Positions 11,230 to 24,326 of a DNA stretch of 64,000 nucleotides are shown one piece after another. The stretch is from Plantago ovata (taxonomy: Eukaryota; Streptophyta; Magnoliopsida; Lamiales; Plantaginaceae). The number at the start of each line of letters is the position of its first letter. The first letter of the stretch is position 1. Below the pieces are notes generated by a model, which saw nothing but the letters and a program-made list of their open reading frames with translations, was not told where the DNA came from and searched no databases. The translations under genes were made by a program, and so were the position numbers. The DNA lies in contig CM051455.1 in assembly GCA_028274465.1 (NCBI GenBank), forward strand, positions 46,455,129-46,519,128, in the 5' to 3' direction.

Positions 11230-13350
11230 GCACAGGTGGAAACTTCATTTTTAAGTCCTCTTCTAATTTTCCAAGTTAATAGTTTAGGTTATCACTCTTA
11301 CAGGTTATCATTATTTATTGGTAACTTTTTAGAAAGATAAAAAACTTGTTAATATCAATATTACTAATTCGACATACAAAACCGTAATAATATTAGAAAT
11401 ATGTTTGGCAGACAATAAAATTTAGGGAAGTCATATACACTCCTAATAAGGAATACATACTATAGAGTTCAATTTTATAGTACTTATTATTTAGTTATTT
11501 GTTTTATATGTCGGCCTGGCGTATAAATATGAATTAACCTAAAAATCAATATATATATTGTATTAAATGTAAACTAAGTACTAACATGCACCACAGAATA
11601 AATTAATTCAACTTAATATATCCGACTAAATCAGCTAAACGTCTACTTACATGATTAATAAATATCCGAACAAAGTACAATCTTATAAAGAGGTTCGAGG
11701 GAAATATATTTATTTTCCTTCATCTATGTTTTACTTGTTGTGTACTAAGTTTTTTAAGATTCAACTATCCTATAACTTTGTACAACTTGAAATTATCGGT
11801 AACAAAATATATGAATTATCCGTACAACTTGAATTATTATGATTTTCTACATCTGTAAATAACTAGTTAATGGCTCACTATTAGCCAAATGGGCATTCGA
11901 TCATAATTTTCCATGACCCTCCCCCTTAAATGACCATTTTAGTTTTACGCAATGATATTTGCCTCGTTAAAAAACTTGCTAAGTATGAAAGTGTAACAAA
12001 ATTTGTAGAAGCAATGTTAAGTTGAATGTTGAGTCAATAGTCGACATAACATTGATCACTGAACTTTATATATACATAATACATATCAATTTTTTCTTTA
12101 TTCACTAATTTAATTAGTTACATAACTTTGGTTAATTTTCCTTGTGTGCGGAGAAATAAATAAAGTCAAAGGAAGAAAAGTTAAAATCAAGGAAATCAAG
12201 TTAGAGTTAAGACCTAGTAATATAAGAAATATTAAGGCTGATGTTAATTTAACATTGGAGACCTAAATCGACTATAGCTAGACTGTTGAGACATGAATTA
12301 GTTTATCAAGGGAAGGACTCTAAGGGCGTGGGACTTAGTCACTTGGTATTAGAATCCTTGGCCTTGATGAACAAGAAATAAGACGATAGAATTTACTTGA
12401 AGAGTTACAACAACTTCGAAGTCTATTCATACAAGACAGTCATGAAGGTTTTAGGATTCATCTCAAGCCATTGTATCTGGATGTGCTCAACTACTATACA
12501 AAGAGATAAAGACGTGATGCAAACTACACAAGTTACAAAGCAAGAAAATATATATGTTTGTGTTCATCATTAGTTAGCTTGTAGTTTTCTAAATATAAGC
12601 TAAGTTTTTTCTAGCTATTTGATTCACTAATTTTGGCTGGATTCTTGTAGGATTAACTTAAATTATGTTACAAGTGATTATAATCATTAGAGCACTCTTT
12701 ACAGGATTTCTCTAATAATTTCCTAAATATTGATTCCAAACAGGCCATTTAAATTATTTAGGATATCAACTGCATAGATGATAATTAGAGGTCTCCTATT
12801 TTTATGATTTTGTGATGAAAAAGAACACATGGAAGATATATGTGGTGCCACATAAATAGGAAAGAAATAGGGAGAGTCAAATGAGTACATTTGCAGGAAT
12901 TAATTCACAATTTTCTAAAACATTGCAGCTCAAGTATTGTGGGCCCAGTTATTTAGGAGTCCTGAAGTTTTGTAGTTTTTCATCATTTTTTAAATTTTCG
13001 TCTCAAATTCAGGATAGGGGTTCATTCAGTTATTTACAATTCCTACATCTTGAGTCTTAGTAGTTTACCGTTTGAGATTCCAATATGTGGAAGGTGGAAC
13101 CTCGATTTTTTTTAACTAAGTAGATATTTCCCCTTGAGTTCACGTGGGAATATAATTATATATATACCAATGAGAAAACTCTGTATCTTTTAGTTATTTT
13201 GACTGCACAAATCTCATACTACGTCTATTTGAGTATTGAACTTTTGCTGACATCACTGTTCTGTCAACATTGGTCTCAACATTATACTCAACGTTGATTC
13301 TAACTTTGCCTACAGTTGCCAAAAGAAGTATCCTAGAATTTTTTCACTTG
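11230..13350. other. AT-rich intergenic, no supported gene
   Basis: No recognisable coding sequence. Motifs such as 'caacattgg/aacattga' and 'gttgagtc' recur around 12000-12270 and 13260-13310, which hints at an old decayed element without clear ends. Confidence 0.45.
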
Positions 13351-13359
13351 GCATTGGAG

Positions 13360-14165
13360 GGAAAAATCCTCCAAAATGTACCATAAGTTTTCTGCTCCGT
13401 CTATTTTGTATCGTAAGTTTGTTACTCCCACATTTTGTCCTATAAGTTCATAAAAAATCTAATTTTTGTACTTCGGGCCAAATCTAGCCCGATGAACAAA
13501 TATTAGGGTAAATTTGAATCTGATTCACCCCCAATTCATCATTAACTCACGAATTAGTGATAATTTTTTACTATTTCGCTGACATTATTAAAATATCTAA
13601 AAAAAAAAAAAGAAACATTTAAAGGTAGTTGTATAGCATACACCGTTGTATGACATATCGATGCAAGTAAACAAATAAAATTGGTCCGATTTTTTTCAAT
13701 ATATGCCATGAAGATAAAGTGGATTGGTTGTTACTCTCCTTGTTCTTGTTCTAAGTTCTATTGATTTGCGAGAATCAATTGGGGTATGCTGAATTCTTAA
13801 TTAGAGTTATGTCAGTATGTGTAATATAAATGTTCAACTATTTATTTATTTTTTATATTTTTTGAAATGATGATACAAATGGATATGCTCAACAATTACC
13901 TTATTTGTTTTACAATAAAATTGATTTTATTTATTTATAATTTAGGCGAATTAATGAAGGATTATCATGAATTCACGAGTTCTTAGCGAATCGGGGGTGA
14001 ATCATATTCAAATTTGTCATAATATTAGTTCGTCGGGCAAGATTTATCTCGAAGTACAATAATTAATTTTTTTGTGAACTTACATGACAAAATGTGGGAG
14101 TACCAAATTTATGATACAAAAATGGACTGAGTACAAAATTTCTGGTACATTTTGGAAATTTTTCT
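13360..14165. mobile_element. Mutator-like MITE with long terminal inverted repeats
   Basis: An 806-bp element flanked by 9-bp direct repeats GCATTGGAG (13351-13359) and GCTTTGGAG (14166-14174), one mismatch. The arms are inverted copies over roughly 200 bp: left GGAAAAATCCTCCAAAATGT, then TCTGCTCCGTCTATTTTGTA and ACTCCCACATTTTGTC. The right arm, reverse-complemented, reads AGAAAAATTTCCAAAATGTA, then GTACTCAGTCCATTTTTGTA and ACTCCCACATTTTGTC. It is non-coding and a different family from the 1825-2795 element. Confidence 0.75.
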
Positions 14166-14879
14166 GCTTTGGAGCTTGGTTGCCTATTCTTAGGCCACGT
14201 GTTTGGTACCAACAAGATATGTAATTTAAAGGAACTAAATTAATTTATATTATAATATGTTTCTATTATATTACTTCGTATTAGTTAATTTGTTACCTTG
14301 AATCTTGCATCCTAAACCATGGATTAAAAATCACAATTTTATAACGCGTTTCAGATTCTTAAAAACCTGAAATGTCTCTAAATGTTTCACAAAAGTTTCG
14401 ATACATCTCCAAAATCGATAGAAATGTGAAAATTACATCAAAGAAACAATAATCATTTCATCTAGACCACACTACTAGTGGCGATCTAAAACTACTTCCT
14501 GATGAAAAACAACAGTTGAACAAGAATATTACTTGGGGCTTTCTATTCTTAGGTCGGTTCCGTACCGACCTAAACTCAGGTCTTCATTCAATAGTTGTCA
14601 TGTGACACTTAATTTAATCACATCCATTCATTTCGGTTCAAAGTCATTTTTGGTACGATGGATTATAATTAAATTTCTTTAACATTAAAAATCACCACAA
14701 AAATACAAATTAACTATAATGCCCTTAATTTCAATTTATATGATTACATATACACGTAAACCTTATTAATTAATCTTAATCACGAACCAAAGTTAATTGA
14801 TCACAATTAATTTATCCATTTTAATGATACATAAACTATCGAACACTTCTAAATAATATATTTCGTAGCTAAAAAAATA

Positions 14880-17362
14880 AGGTTCAGGCACTCGAGCATT
14901 GGCACACTACTCAGGAGAAAGTTATGCACCAAAAGTCAAAAATTGACTGGCTCAAACTGGGGATAATAACACGGCGTTCTTTCACGCATCAGTCAGGGAT
15001 AGACACCGTCAAACTGGTCTCCAGACTCTAGTTACTCATGATGGAAGAGGAGTGTTCTCTTTTGATGATATTGAAGCTGAAATAATTAATTTCTATGGCC
15101 AACTTGTTGGCTCGGCTGCACGCATTGAAGCGATCGACGTACCAGCCGCTCAAGATGGTCCAAATGTGGAAATTTATGAGGACTTAAAAGACATTGGTGA
15201 TCTCAAAGCTCCGGGATTGATGGCTTTAACGCGAAATTCTTTAAATCCACATGGAATCAAACAAAAGCTGATGTTATCGCTGCAGTACATGAATTCTTCA
15301 CCCATGGGATTTTATATCCAGCCTGGAACTGTACATTAGTAACCTTGATACCAAAAGCAATGGGAGCAAAGAAAGAAATGCGACCGATCTCTTGTTGCAC
15401 AACTTTGTATAAGATTATTTCAAAAATCATTACCAATCGCCTTGGTAAAGTCATCAATGGAGTTGTCGATGAGTGCCAATCTGCTCTTATACCGGGTAGA
15501 AACATACAAGATAATATTCTACTGGCCCAAGAGTTGGTGAAAGGATACAATCGAAAACGCATCTCCCCTCGGTGCATGGTGCAAATGGATATTCAGAAGG
15601 CCTATGATACAGTTGAATGGTGTGCCTTGGAAGGGATTATGAGAGAATTGGGGTTCTCATCGCAATTTGTGCAATGGATAATGACTTGTGTCACTTCAGT
15701 GTCATACAGATATTCAATAAATGGAGTGCCTTCCAGATTACTGAAAGCAAAGAGGGGGCTTCGACAAGGTGATCCGATGTCTCCCTTACTTTTTTCTCTA
15801 ATCATGGAATATTTATATCGCTACTTACAACAACTGAGTGATAATCCTGATTTTAATTTTCACCCTAAGTGCGAAAGGTTGAAAATTATTAATCTATGCT
15901 TTGTTGATGATCTAATGATGTTTATGATAGGTGATGTTGATTCAGTAGACCTTCTTATGAAACAATTTAATAAATTCTCTAGGTCAACTGGTCTTAAAGC
16001 GAATATGAGAAAGAGTCGCGTATATTTTGGAGGTGTATCTATGGAAGAGTAGGAACGGATTTTGTTGCGTACAGACTTTGATCGAGGTGCTTTGTCTGTA
16101 AAGTACCTTGGAGTGCCACTCTCTTCTAGCAAACTCACAATCAATCAATGCCAACCATTGATTGATAAAATTTTGAACAGGGTACGCCACTGGACATCTA
16201 AGCTCCTTAGCTATGCCGACAGATTTCAATTAATCAAAAGGGTCATGTTCTCCATTACAAATTATTGGTTGCAGGTGTTCCCCCTTCCTAAACAAATCCT
16301 ACATCATATTGAAAGCATCTGTAGGGTGTTTCTATGGAGTAGGAAGGACAATCAGTCCCATAAGGCATTGGTTACATGGGATAAAGTGTGCGAGCCAAAA
16401 TCCTGTGGAGGTTTAAGTGTCATTGCCCTTGAAGAATGGAACCAAGCCCTAATGGCTAAGTTGTTGTGGAACATTCAGAATAAAACGGACAAATTATGGA
16501 TACGGTGGATTCATGAATTTTATCCTAAGGACACGCCTGTACTGGTTGTACAAGACTATATCCCGACTGCTAGCTGCTCATGGGGCTTTCGTAACATCCT
16601 GAAATGCCGAACTGAGGTATACAACCTCTCTGCCTGGGCTGATTGTCTTGCTAAAGGGCGTTATGTGGTGGGGGAAATTTATAGAGACTTGCGTGGAACA
16701 AGAGGAAAAAGCGTGTGGAAGGACTTGGTCATTAGAAACATGGCAAGACCGCGAGCTACGTTTGTGTTGTGGCTTTGTTTGCATAAACGACTTGCTACAA
16801 AGGATAGACTACTGAGCTTTGGAGTCCACACAGATGGCCAGTGTGTTTAATGTGGAGGACCGGAGACCATTACATTTATTCTATATGTGTGGTCACACAC
16901 AACAAATATTAAAAAGGGTGCTGAGATGGGCAAACTTGGATATCACCTGGACAGATTGGGCTAGCGGTATGCAGTCTCTTTGCAAACAGGCGCGTGGAAA
17001 AGGGCACAAAGCTGAGATTTTGAAGGGCCTGGTTGCGGAATGCACGTATGAAATCTGGCAGACCAGGAATATGATGATCTTTCAGCAGAGGAATTCAGAT
17101 GTGGAGACTGTCATTAGGACTGTCATTTGCAATGTTACTTACTGTAGCATACAGTTTCCCAGACTAGAAACTTTTGTTTCTGATCTTGTTTTCGGTAGCT
17201 AGACAGTAGAAGGCAATACTGTGATGTTTATTCTTTAACATGCATATGCTGTCAAATGAAATAGGATGCTGGGATGGTCTGGACACTGATTGTCGACCTT
17301 TTGTACTTTAATTGCTTTTGGAGATGATAAACTTGATGATTACTTCCAAAAAAAAAAAAAAA
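14880..17362 (+). mobile_element. 5'-truncated LINE (non-LTR retrotransposon)
   Basis: Reverse transcriptase, then the RT-linked zinc-binding region, then a 15-A tail (17348-17362). There is no RNase H domain after the zinc region, unlike the other LINE at 51104-54861, so this is another LINE lineage. The 5' end is lost within the linker before the RT (first recognisable frame at about 14885, ending in KLGDNNTAFFHASV). I could not find a target-site duplication, so the 5' boundary is approximate. Confidence 0.8.
15052..17202 (+). pseudogene. LINE reverse transcriptase ORF, broken
   Basis: RT motifs in order: TLIPKAMGAKKEMRPISCC, VDECQSALIPGRNIQDN, MVQMDIQKAYDTVEW, KRGLRQGDPMSPLLFSL and the catalytic box CFVDDLMMF (near 15900). 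A C-terminal CGGPETIT...FYMCGHTQQ zinc-knuckle region follows. Breaks: a one-base loss near 15218 just after DLKAPG; a TAG nonsense codon at 16050-16052; a TAA at 16848-16850; and a frameshift near 16870. It is not functional. The catalytic box is FVDD where many plant LINEs have FADD. Confidence 0.85.
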
Positions 17363-17862
17363 CAGAGAAGATGCAATTTTCTCCGAAAAATATAACTAGT
17401 GAGATTGCTAGGGTGATTCATACCGACAACAGTGAAAACCGATATATTTCAGTCGTTTCAGGTACGAAATTTTGAACCATGTCCAAAACTTAAACTTAAA
17501 TTAAAACTAAAATTAGTTTAAAATCTCTCAGATTTATCAAATTCTTGCCTTTAAGTTTTTTTTATCAATTTTCAAGCATCCAAATATCAACAAAACCCAA
17601 ATTTCAAGCATCCTATAAAGTTAGCAATTTTCACTAATATCACCAATTTCCAAGCATCAACAAAACCCAAATTGCGAGCATCCTAACATAATTCGCGCTT
17701 GCGAGCATCCTATAAAATTGACCTGAATTACATTATCCAGGTAAATTTTCTACCTCAAAATGTCATTAAGAAAACATAAAGTGAGAGGGTTCTAAATGTG
17801 TTATCAGTTGAGTAACTTTTTGATATAATACATAACAGGTCATTGCTTCAAAACCTTCAATT
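17363..17862. other. Intergenic spacer, downstream of the cyclase-like gene
   Basis: It contains short repeats of 'tttc(c)aagcatc...caacaaaacccaaat' (17570-17710). The part nearest 17862 is presumably the 3' UTR of the minus-strand gene. No other feature seen. Confidence 0.4.
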
Positions 17863-20800
17863 TTACTTGATCAGTATACATCTGATAGGAGATCCCTCCG
17901 CTCCAAGCAACCGTAATGGTAAGCAATGCACCGAATATAAACCTGCCTCCACATCATTGAGTTTCAAGCCTTCCACAAGGATGATATTCTGTAACAAATT
18001 AACACAATCATGATTCATGAATACGTCAAGCAATAACAAAGAGAAGTCTAATAATAAAAAAATATTCTATCATCATTTGCATGGTGAGTGTAACAATCAT
18101 TCATAGTTAAGGATGGAATTTTTTCCTTGAGAGGTAAAAGTTTCGCTGCAAAATGTAACGCTATTTTAAGTGAAGAGAGACAAGTATCTTACCCTGTTCT
18201 CCAGGAGAACTAGGTGAGAAGGAATTAAATCGGCAAAAGCAGCAACAGACAAGTAGTCAATTCCTGCATAAATAACCAAATGCGGGGTACATTTAGACTA
18301 ATAGCCCTTGAAAAGAAGCCCAGTCGACATACCAAAGAATTGAGTCTTACCCACTAGTTGGATGTCAGTGTTATCTACAAGCCACTGTGCGCCATCTTTC
18401 ATGAATCCAACGTAACTCGTGTCAAATGCTTTCTGGAACATAAGGCGCCTAATATATAGTATATGCAAATACTCTCAGATGAGAACTCATAAAAAATCAC
18501 TATGACCAACACAGCCTAATGGCGATTTAAACAAGCATATGGTTCAGTTGGAAAGTTCATAAAATATATAATGTTCACCTGTCCGTGTTCAAAGTTCTGA
18601 ACAGTACCCTTCTTATTCCCCTGGGGATGTTTAAGGATTTCATAACTTCAGCTGAATTACAAAACAAACATAAGAGAAGTACAGAATAAACAATAATGTA
18701 TGCAATGGAATGGATTTCCATAGTTCATTAAGTTTCTTGAAAACAGAAATTTTTGGCATACAATTGAGCAACCAGATAAAGTATCTAATACCAATGTACG
18801 ACAACAGGGAGAGGCAAAATCATCAAAATAAACCAGTTCAAACCAAAGGACTTGGTCCTAGAGTAATATACATTGGAATAAGGTTAATTTCCAGACCCAG
18901 TGAGAGGATATAAAAGTAAACATCTACTACTCAACAATTACTATAGACTTCAATATATTCAAACTTGCAAGGATCTATATTTAACTTATGTGTAGAGTAT
19001 ATAAGTTCCCATGTGAACGGAATTGCTTATATCATATGGAGTTTCAGTGTTTTATTTTTTTTATTTTTTGTTTCCTCGTTATGACTTCTTCTTAGTAGAA
19101 GCTCAGTGAATAAACATAAGCAAAAGAAATGACCTCCACAGCCAATTTTATAGCCTGAGCTACTATTACTGGATAGAGGATCATTTTCATTTGCTAAGTA
19201 TGACTTGCAAAATGGACTAAGGAAAAAACAGAAAAACTGATGTTCTAAGACTCGATACGTAAGCATTATACGTATTGCCTCTTTGAATGCTTCACATTCT
19301 CATTTTAAACTGAACTTGATATCTCATGTGCAATCCAAGCAGCTCAATCAACAGCATCGAGATTTTCAAAAAGGAAAATGCTTTAGTTCAAATCTATAAG
19401 CAAAACGCCAGAACCATACCAGTTATGTTCTGGTCTCTTGGAACATCAACAAGTAACGCTGGACCTGTTGACACATAAGAGATATATTTACCAACCAGAA
19501 GAGACGAGGAAAACAAACAAAAACAATTATGTATCCGGTAAACTTAGCACCAGAGAGTAAACATCCAGTTGAAGAAAAATTGAACAGAAACGCATAAAGT
19601 AGACTAGTCAGAGTTAAAAAGACTTGAACACATGACCTTTAAGAGAATGATAAGTTCCCAGTTTCCAGGAAGACAGATTTCGCAAGGAAACAACTAAACT
19701 AACTAAGAATATGTACATGCATGACACTCCCCTCATAAACAGAAAGGTGCGCATTAGTGATTTTAGTCGTAAGACACATCTAAAGTAGCACAAATCAATT
19801 CACATCACTCATGTTGCATAAGATATGTAGCTGACATTCTTCTGTTAGGTCAGGCTCAAACTGGAAAAAATGCTTGTCCTATTACTTCCTCCGGAAACTT
19901 AATAGTTTTACACTTTATTTTTGTTGACTTTTCGATGCCCGGTTTGACCTCAAATTAATAATAACTCGTTACGAAAAGATAGTTTAAAAAATTATATTAT
20001 GAAAGTATACTTCTTATATTTGTATAATATAACATTTAAAATTAATTTTTTCATAATCAATTATGATTAATTTGAGGTCAAACCGAACATAAAAAAGTCA
20101 ACAAAATAAAGTGTAAAACTATTAAGTTTCCGGAGGAAGTACTACACTGCATTTCTTGCAATACGTTTCAGCTCCATTTAGCATCACCTTATCAGCTTCG
20201 TTATTAACTAACAATTCATACTACCGTTTGATCATATAACATGAAGCCTAGCTACATACTATTGGATATTAACTATTTAAAGCCTGGAAAACTCCTGGCA
20301 ACTAGTAGTAACTTATTGATATACAATTAAGCTCTTAGCCTCTTATAATCTGCTTCCAATATTAGCCAATTTGTTCAGTGTAAATCGCTTTATAAAGTCC
20401 TTAACATAACTTAAGGACTTGATCATAATCATAAATGGAATAGTAAAAGCAAGTGATGAATAAGCAATACAGAAATCCTCACCATTCAAAACTTCAAGGT
20501 CTAAGGTATCAACATCGAATCCTGCATCAAAATAATGATCATACACATGCCCAGGCGCATCCACATGAGTTCCTGTGTGCGTCGGAAGCTTCATCTCGGA
20601 GTTATTAGCCAACGAACCGTTCTTCATACTTGCCGGAAGAGACAAAAACTCTCCGATTCCGTCAGCGGACTCCCAGGAAGGCATATCCGGATGGTAACGG
20701 TGGCTGATGTCGATGATTCTCCCGCCGCCGTACACCTCTCGCCGAATTGGAACGAGATCCTCGGGCTTTACGGCTGTTACAGCGGAGGCGAGGCCGTAGG

Positions 20801-20891
20801 GTGGTGGATAGGCGACGGAGGAAGTGGCGTAAGGGAGGATGGAGCAGGCTAAGGCGCACGTTAGCAGCAGGATGCAACGGAGCATCGCCAT
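17863..20891 (-). CDS. Cyclase-like / kynurenine formamidase-family protein
   Basis: Six exons, all with GT-AG borders: 20891-20483, 19464-19420, 18651-18579, 18448-18351, 18263-18193 and 17988-17863, giving 273 residues. Residues 1-25 ([18 protein letters not shown]) form a secretory signal peptide. The metal-binding motif [11 protein letters not shown] follows [14 protein letters not shown], as in plant CYCLASE1/2 proteins (Arabidopsis At4g34180 type). The C-terminus [19 protein letters not shown] is the usual family ending. These proteins belong to the Cyclase/kynurenine formamidase superfamily. The plant members are extracellular or ER proteins linked to stress and cell-death control, but their substrate is not settled, so the enzyme activity is inferred from the fold only. 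Intron 1 carries a Stowaway MITE (19885-20139). The next gene upstream is SEP1, same strand, ~740 bp away. Confidence 0.9.
19885..20139. mobile_element. Stowaway MITE in intron 1 of the cyclase-like gene
   Basis: A 255-bp near-perfect hairpin: it starts CTTCCTCCGGAAACTTAATA and ends with the reverse complement of this, flanked by TA on both sides (19883-19884, 20140-20141). A TA target and CTCCCTCCG-like ends are typical of Tc1/mariner-derived Stowaway elements. The high arm identity suggests a fairly recent insertion. Confidence 0.9.
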
Positions 20892-21631
20892 GGATTTGAG
20901 CTGAGGAATTTTTTTCGGTGACTTTCGATAGAAGTGAGTGAGAAGTGTTTGGGTTTAGTGATGGGTCTTCTTATGTTGACAAATGACAAGTCCTAGTATA
21001 GTAGAGCTATTTCTGTTGAGAAACCAACGGTATCACCATCATTATCCAATTATGATTTATGAATTATATATATTTTTTTTTAATGTCACGGTCGATAGAC
21101 TCGATACTCTTTTTAGTTGCCATGAACTCACGGGCTCATACAATAGCTGGACCTTATATGTGCAATTTGAAATAAATGTAACGCCTCTTTGTGAGTAAGA
21201 TGATCAACTGATCAAGAACTTTATATATTCAAGAACCCTACAATTATTATTTATTATTTATTATTTATTATTAGTGTGTGCCCAAAAGAAAACAAAATAC
21301 TCATATACGTATAGTTAAGTGAATACTCATCATCACTGATCTCCGCATGGATACAAGTTGCTCATTTATTATACGTAGACCATCTACGGAACAATCTGGA
21401 ATCAGACAATGTCAGCTCCTGCGGCAGGTTGAGGGGTACTTGGAAGTAGTAAGTCTAAGCAAAATATTTTGTATTGGTATGTGATGTAGTACAAGAATAG
21501 TAGTGTCTTGATCATATATACATTGCCAAACAATATGATCAATTCTGCAAAAAGCAAGTCATCTACATGAAAAATACAAACACCACAACAACAATGTTGC
21601 AGAAGCATGATGTGGAGGGGGATGTGTGCAA
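20892..21631. other. Spacer between the cyclase-like gene and SEP1
   Basis: It presumably holds the cyclase-like promoter/5' UTR (near 20892-21000) and the SEP1 3' UTR (21400-21631). A short TTATTA-type repeat lies at 21245-21270. No additional gene. Confidence 0.4.
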
Positions 21632-23392
21632 TCAATTGTCAGAGGACGATTGGAAGATGAAGACTGCGGTTAGAACTCCCACCAGTAGGGTGACTGCCAA
21701 GGCAACTGTTGGCAAAGGTGATGTGAGTCCAAAGTTCTGCAGGAGTAGGGGAAGAGAAATATTAGAAACTGGTTTGTGCATCTTTGCCTTTTCTTTGCTA
21801 TCATATGATTGTATTTTCATAAGAAATATGAGAAAGCAGCCTTAGTAACTTCAGCTGCTTGTCACTTACGTATGATCACAAGGTTATACAAAGGGTATGC
21901 TCCAAGTCCAATACTAAAGAGGGTAAATGAAAGACAAAAATAAAAGTCCAGGTGGAATCTTATAACAAGTAGTATTCCACAACTTTTAACCAACTTGAGC
22001 TTCCGAAACTAAGGCTAATGCCTATAGCATGCTTTGGCTGGTTTAGCAGATAAAGGGACTGTTCGATGAATTAAAAAAATGAAATCCACAACTTCACAAA
22101 TCACAGCCTCAAAACCTCAAGGGCATGGCTCAAAATCATAGAAGACCAAATAGACATAGAACGCACATTGAATCATGTATTGCAGAAAGATTTCATAATC
22201 CACAAATTGTGGACAAAGATGTTGTAATGACTTTCTTCCACATATTCCCAGTTCTTTGCCATTTTTATGACAATTTTTTAATTCTGTTTCCTACATGTAG
22301 ACAGCTAACCTCGAAGAGGAATGAAAATGGATCACTTACAAAAAAAACCCAAATCAGATTAAAGAAATTTAGAATCATTTCAGGATCTATCAAAGATCAA
22401 TTTTTTGTCTCCCTTCATCATCTAAATTAGCACAACTAGAAAATCAAATTTAACTCAACATCCAGCAAAAGATGACATACCTCAAGGAGTCCTTTGCCCG
22501 TACCAATCTCAACACCAATAGCAGCAGCAAAACCAATCATTGCAACTCTCCCAAGCCATACATCTAAACCACTACCATCCTTGGTGCTCTGCTCACATTT
22601 TATGACTAGTGATCTTGAATTCCTCACATGACTTGTGCGGTGAGAGGCCTTCTGGATAGCTGAAATGAAAAGGCAGTGTGATGAATCACTCAATCAAGGC
22701 CATCGTTACACCACACCATCTAACTATTAACCTATATGCACATTCGACTATTTTACCAATATACGTATGTTACCGGAAATCCGGAATGTATATTACTACT
22801 ACAACTAGTTATTGAAAAACAAGGTACCTGTAGCTTATGAGATTATATATTCCACATCAACTACTCAACTACCTTATCAACCAATTTGCTAAACAAATCC
22901 AATTCGAAACAACTACATTATCGCATTTCAATTTCACAATCACATCTAACTTATGAAGTATTAGGGCTACGTTATGACCTCATTGTGATAAATATAGCAT
23001 CAGTGGAGCATAATTTTTCAATAACAGTCTTATAAATTCTATATATCTTCTAACCTAATTTGAGCAATCGCAATTACTTCATAAGCATACAATTTACAGA
23101 CATGAATTGGCAAATTATGAATTCAACTGAAAAATAAGGTATTGGTGCTTACAAAGAGGCAAACCGGTGGCGAATGCTGTTCCGAGATTGGGCGATAAAC
23201 GAGCAACCGAAGCAGTTCTAGCTGCATTGAAAACGCGAACGTCTGCACCAAATGCCAAGTTTATTGAGACGAGAAATAGACAATTATGTTCAACTAACAA
23301 TGGAGCTATAGAAGAACAAAAATGATAATCGATTGAGGTTTACCACGAACGGAAGAGTAGCTGCAAATTGAAGAAGAAATTTGCAAAGCCAT
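21632..23392 (-). CDS. SEP1: Stress enhanced protein 1 (LHC-like, chloroplast thylakoid)
   Basis: Four exons: 23392-23344, 23242-23153, 22659-22481 and 21736-21632, giving 140 residues. The start ATG is the first in a plausible transit peptide (MALQISSSICSYSSVR, Ser-rich; about 60 residues in all). The mature part has two hydrophobic helices: CEQSTKDGSGLDVWLGRVAM leading into IGFAAAIGVEIGTGKGLLE, then PLPTVALAVTLLVGVLTAVF ending FIFQSSSDN. This matches Arabidopsis SEP1 (At4g34190), a two-helix relative of chlorophyll a/b-binding proteins induced by light stress. Helix 1 keeps the Arg and Glu positions of the LHC motif. Its role is inferred to be photoprotection in thylakoids. The short exon 1 would be missed by simple ORF calling. 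Confidence 0.92.
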
Positions 23393-23712
23393 ATTTGTGT
23401 TGTAAAGCTCTCAGTATATGTCGTCCTCTGAGCTCTGGCTTTGGTTCTTCTCTGTAAGCAGAAAAGATCAGTGGAAATGAAGAGATTGGGAGGCCCAGAA
23501 AGAAGAGAGGGGAAATTTGACGCGTGTTTTATCCAGAGCGTTCAAATTTGACAATTTTTAGCAGCAACTAGCCCTGTACTTTTCGATGTAACGTTTTAGC
23601 CCAAATTTTTAACAATATTAGTATATTTCTGGAAATTGGGTTTAAATTTAATTTATACGTCCTCCTAAATTTTAGTTTGACAGGCGGATACCATGCACAT
23701 GATAACGTGTGA

Positions 23713-24326
23713 AAGATGGCAATGGGCCGGGCTGGGCCGTCATAGGTCCGGTCCTGGACCGACACACTTGGCCCAGGCACTGGCCCGGCCCAAGCCCGAA
23801 GACGGGCCCTAAATTTTAGGTCCAAGCCCAACTCGTCATGGGCCGAGCTGAGCTCGGGCCAGGCCCATCTTATTTTTTTAAGCATCGTAGGAGTATTTTT
23901 TTTTCAAAAAAAATTAGAAATTAAAAGATTTAATAATTTAAAACAAAAAGCTTCAAAAAGTTATAAATTATTGATTTTGATGCATATTAAAATATATAAT
24001 TTAATAGAAAATATGATAAATACATAGAAAAGTATGAAAAATGTATGAATTACAACTTAATTTAATACTACTAATGTATACATAACAAACAAGATAGTCA
24101 TATTACATATATTATATATAAAATATAAAAAAAAACATATATACACTTGGTCGGGCCTGGGTCGGGCCGGGCTAGCGGGCTAGAAATTTTGGCCCAGGCC
24201 CGGCCCCTGGGCCTATATAACAGGCCCAAGCCTAGCCCAATAGGGTGATCGGGCGGGTCTGGGCCGACTAAATCGGGTCGGTCCGACCGGCCGGGCTCGG
24301 GATGACCGGCCCAAATTGCCATCCCT
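23713..24326. mobile_element. hAT-type MITE rich in GGGCC
   Basis: A 614-bp element between perfect 8-bp duplications ACGTGTGA (23705-23712 and 24327-24334). Left end AAGATGGCAATGGGCCGG, right end (reverse complement) AGGGATGGCAATTTGGGCCGG. An 8-bp target site and a GGGATGGCAA terminus are typical of plant hAT elements. Both arms are packed with GGGCCGGGCC/GGCCCAGGCC motifs; the middle is AT-rich. It has no transposase, and the reading frames in the arms are by-products of the GC-rich repeat. Confidence 0.85.

Noticed and set aside
16578-16784. Minus-strand frames within the LINE
   Set aside because: Shadows of the reverse transcriptase reading on the plus strand.
24098-24322. Pro/Gly-rich frame on the minus strand (and its partner at 23568-23885)
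   Set aside because: These are GGGCC-rich arms of the hAT MITE at 23713-24326.
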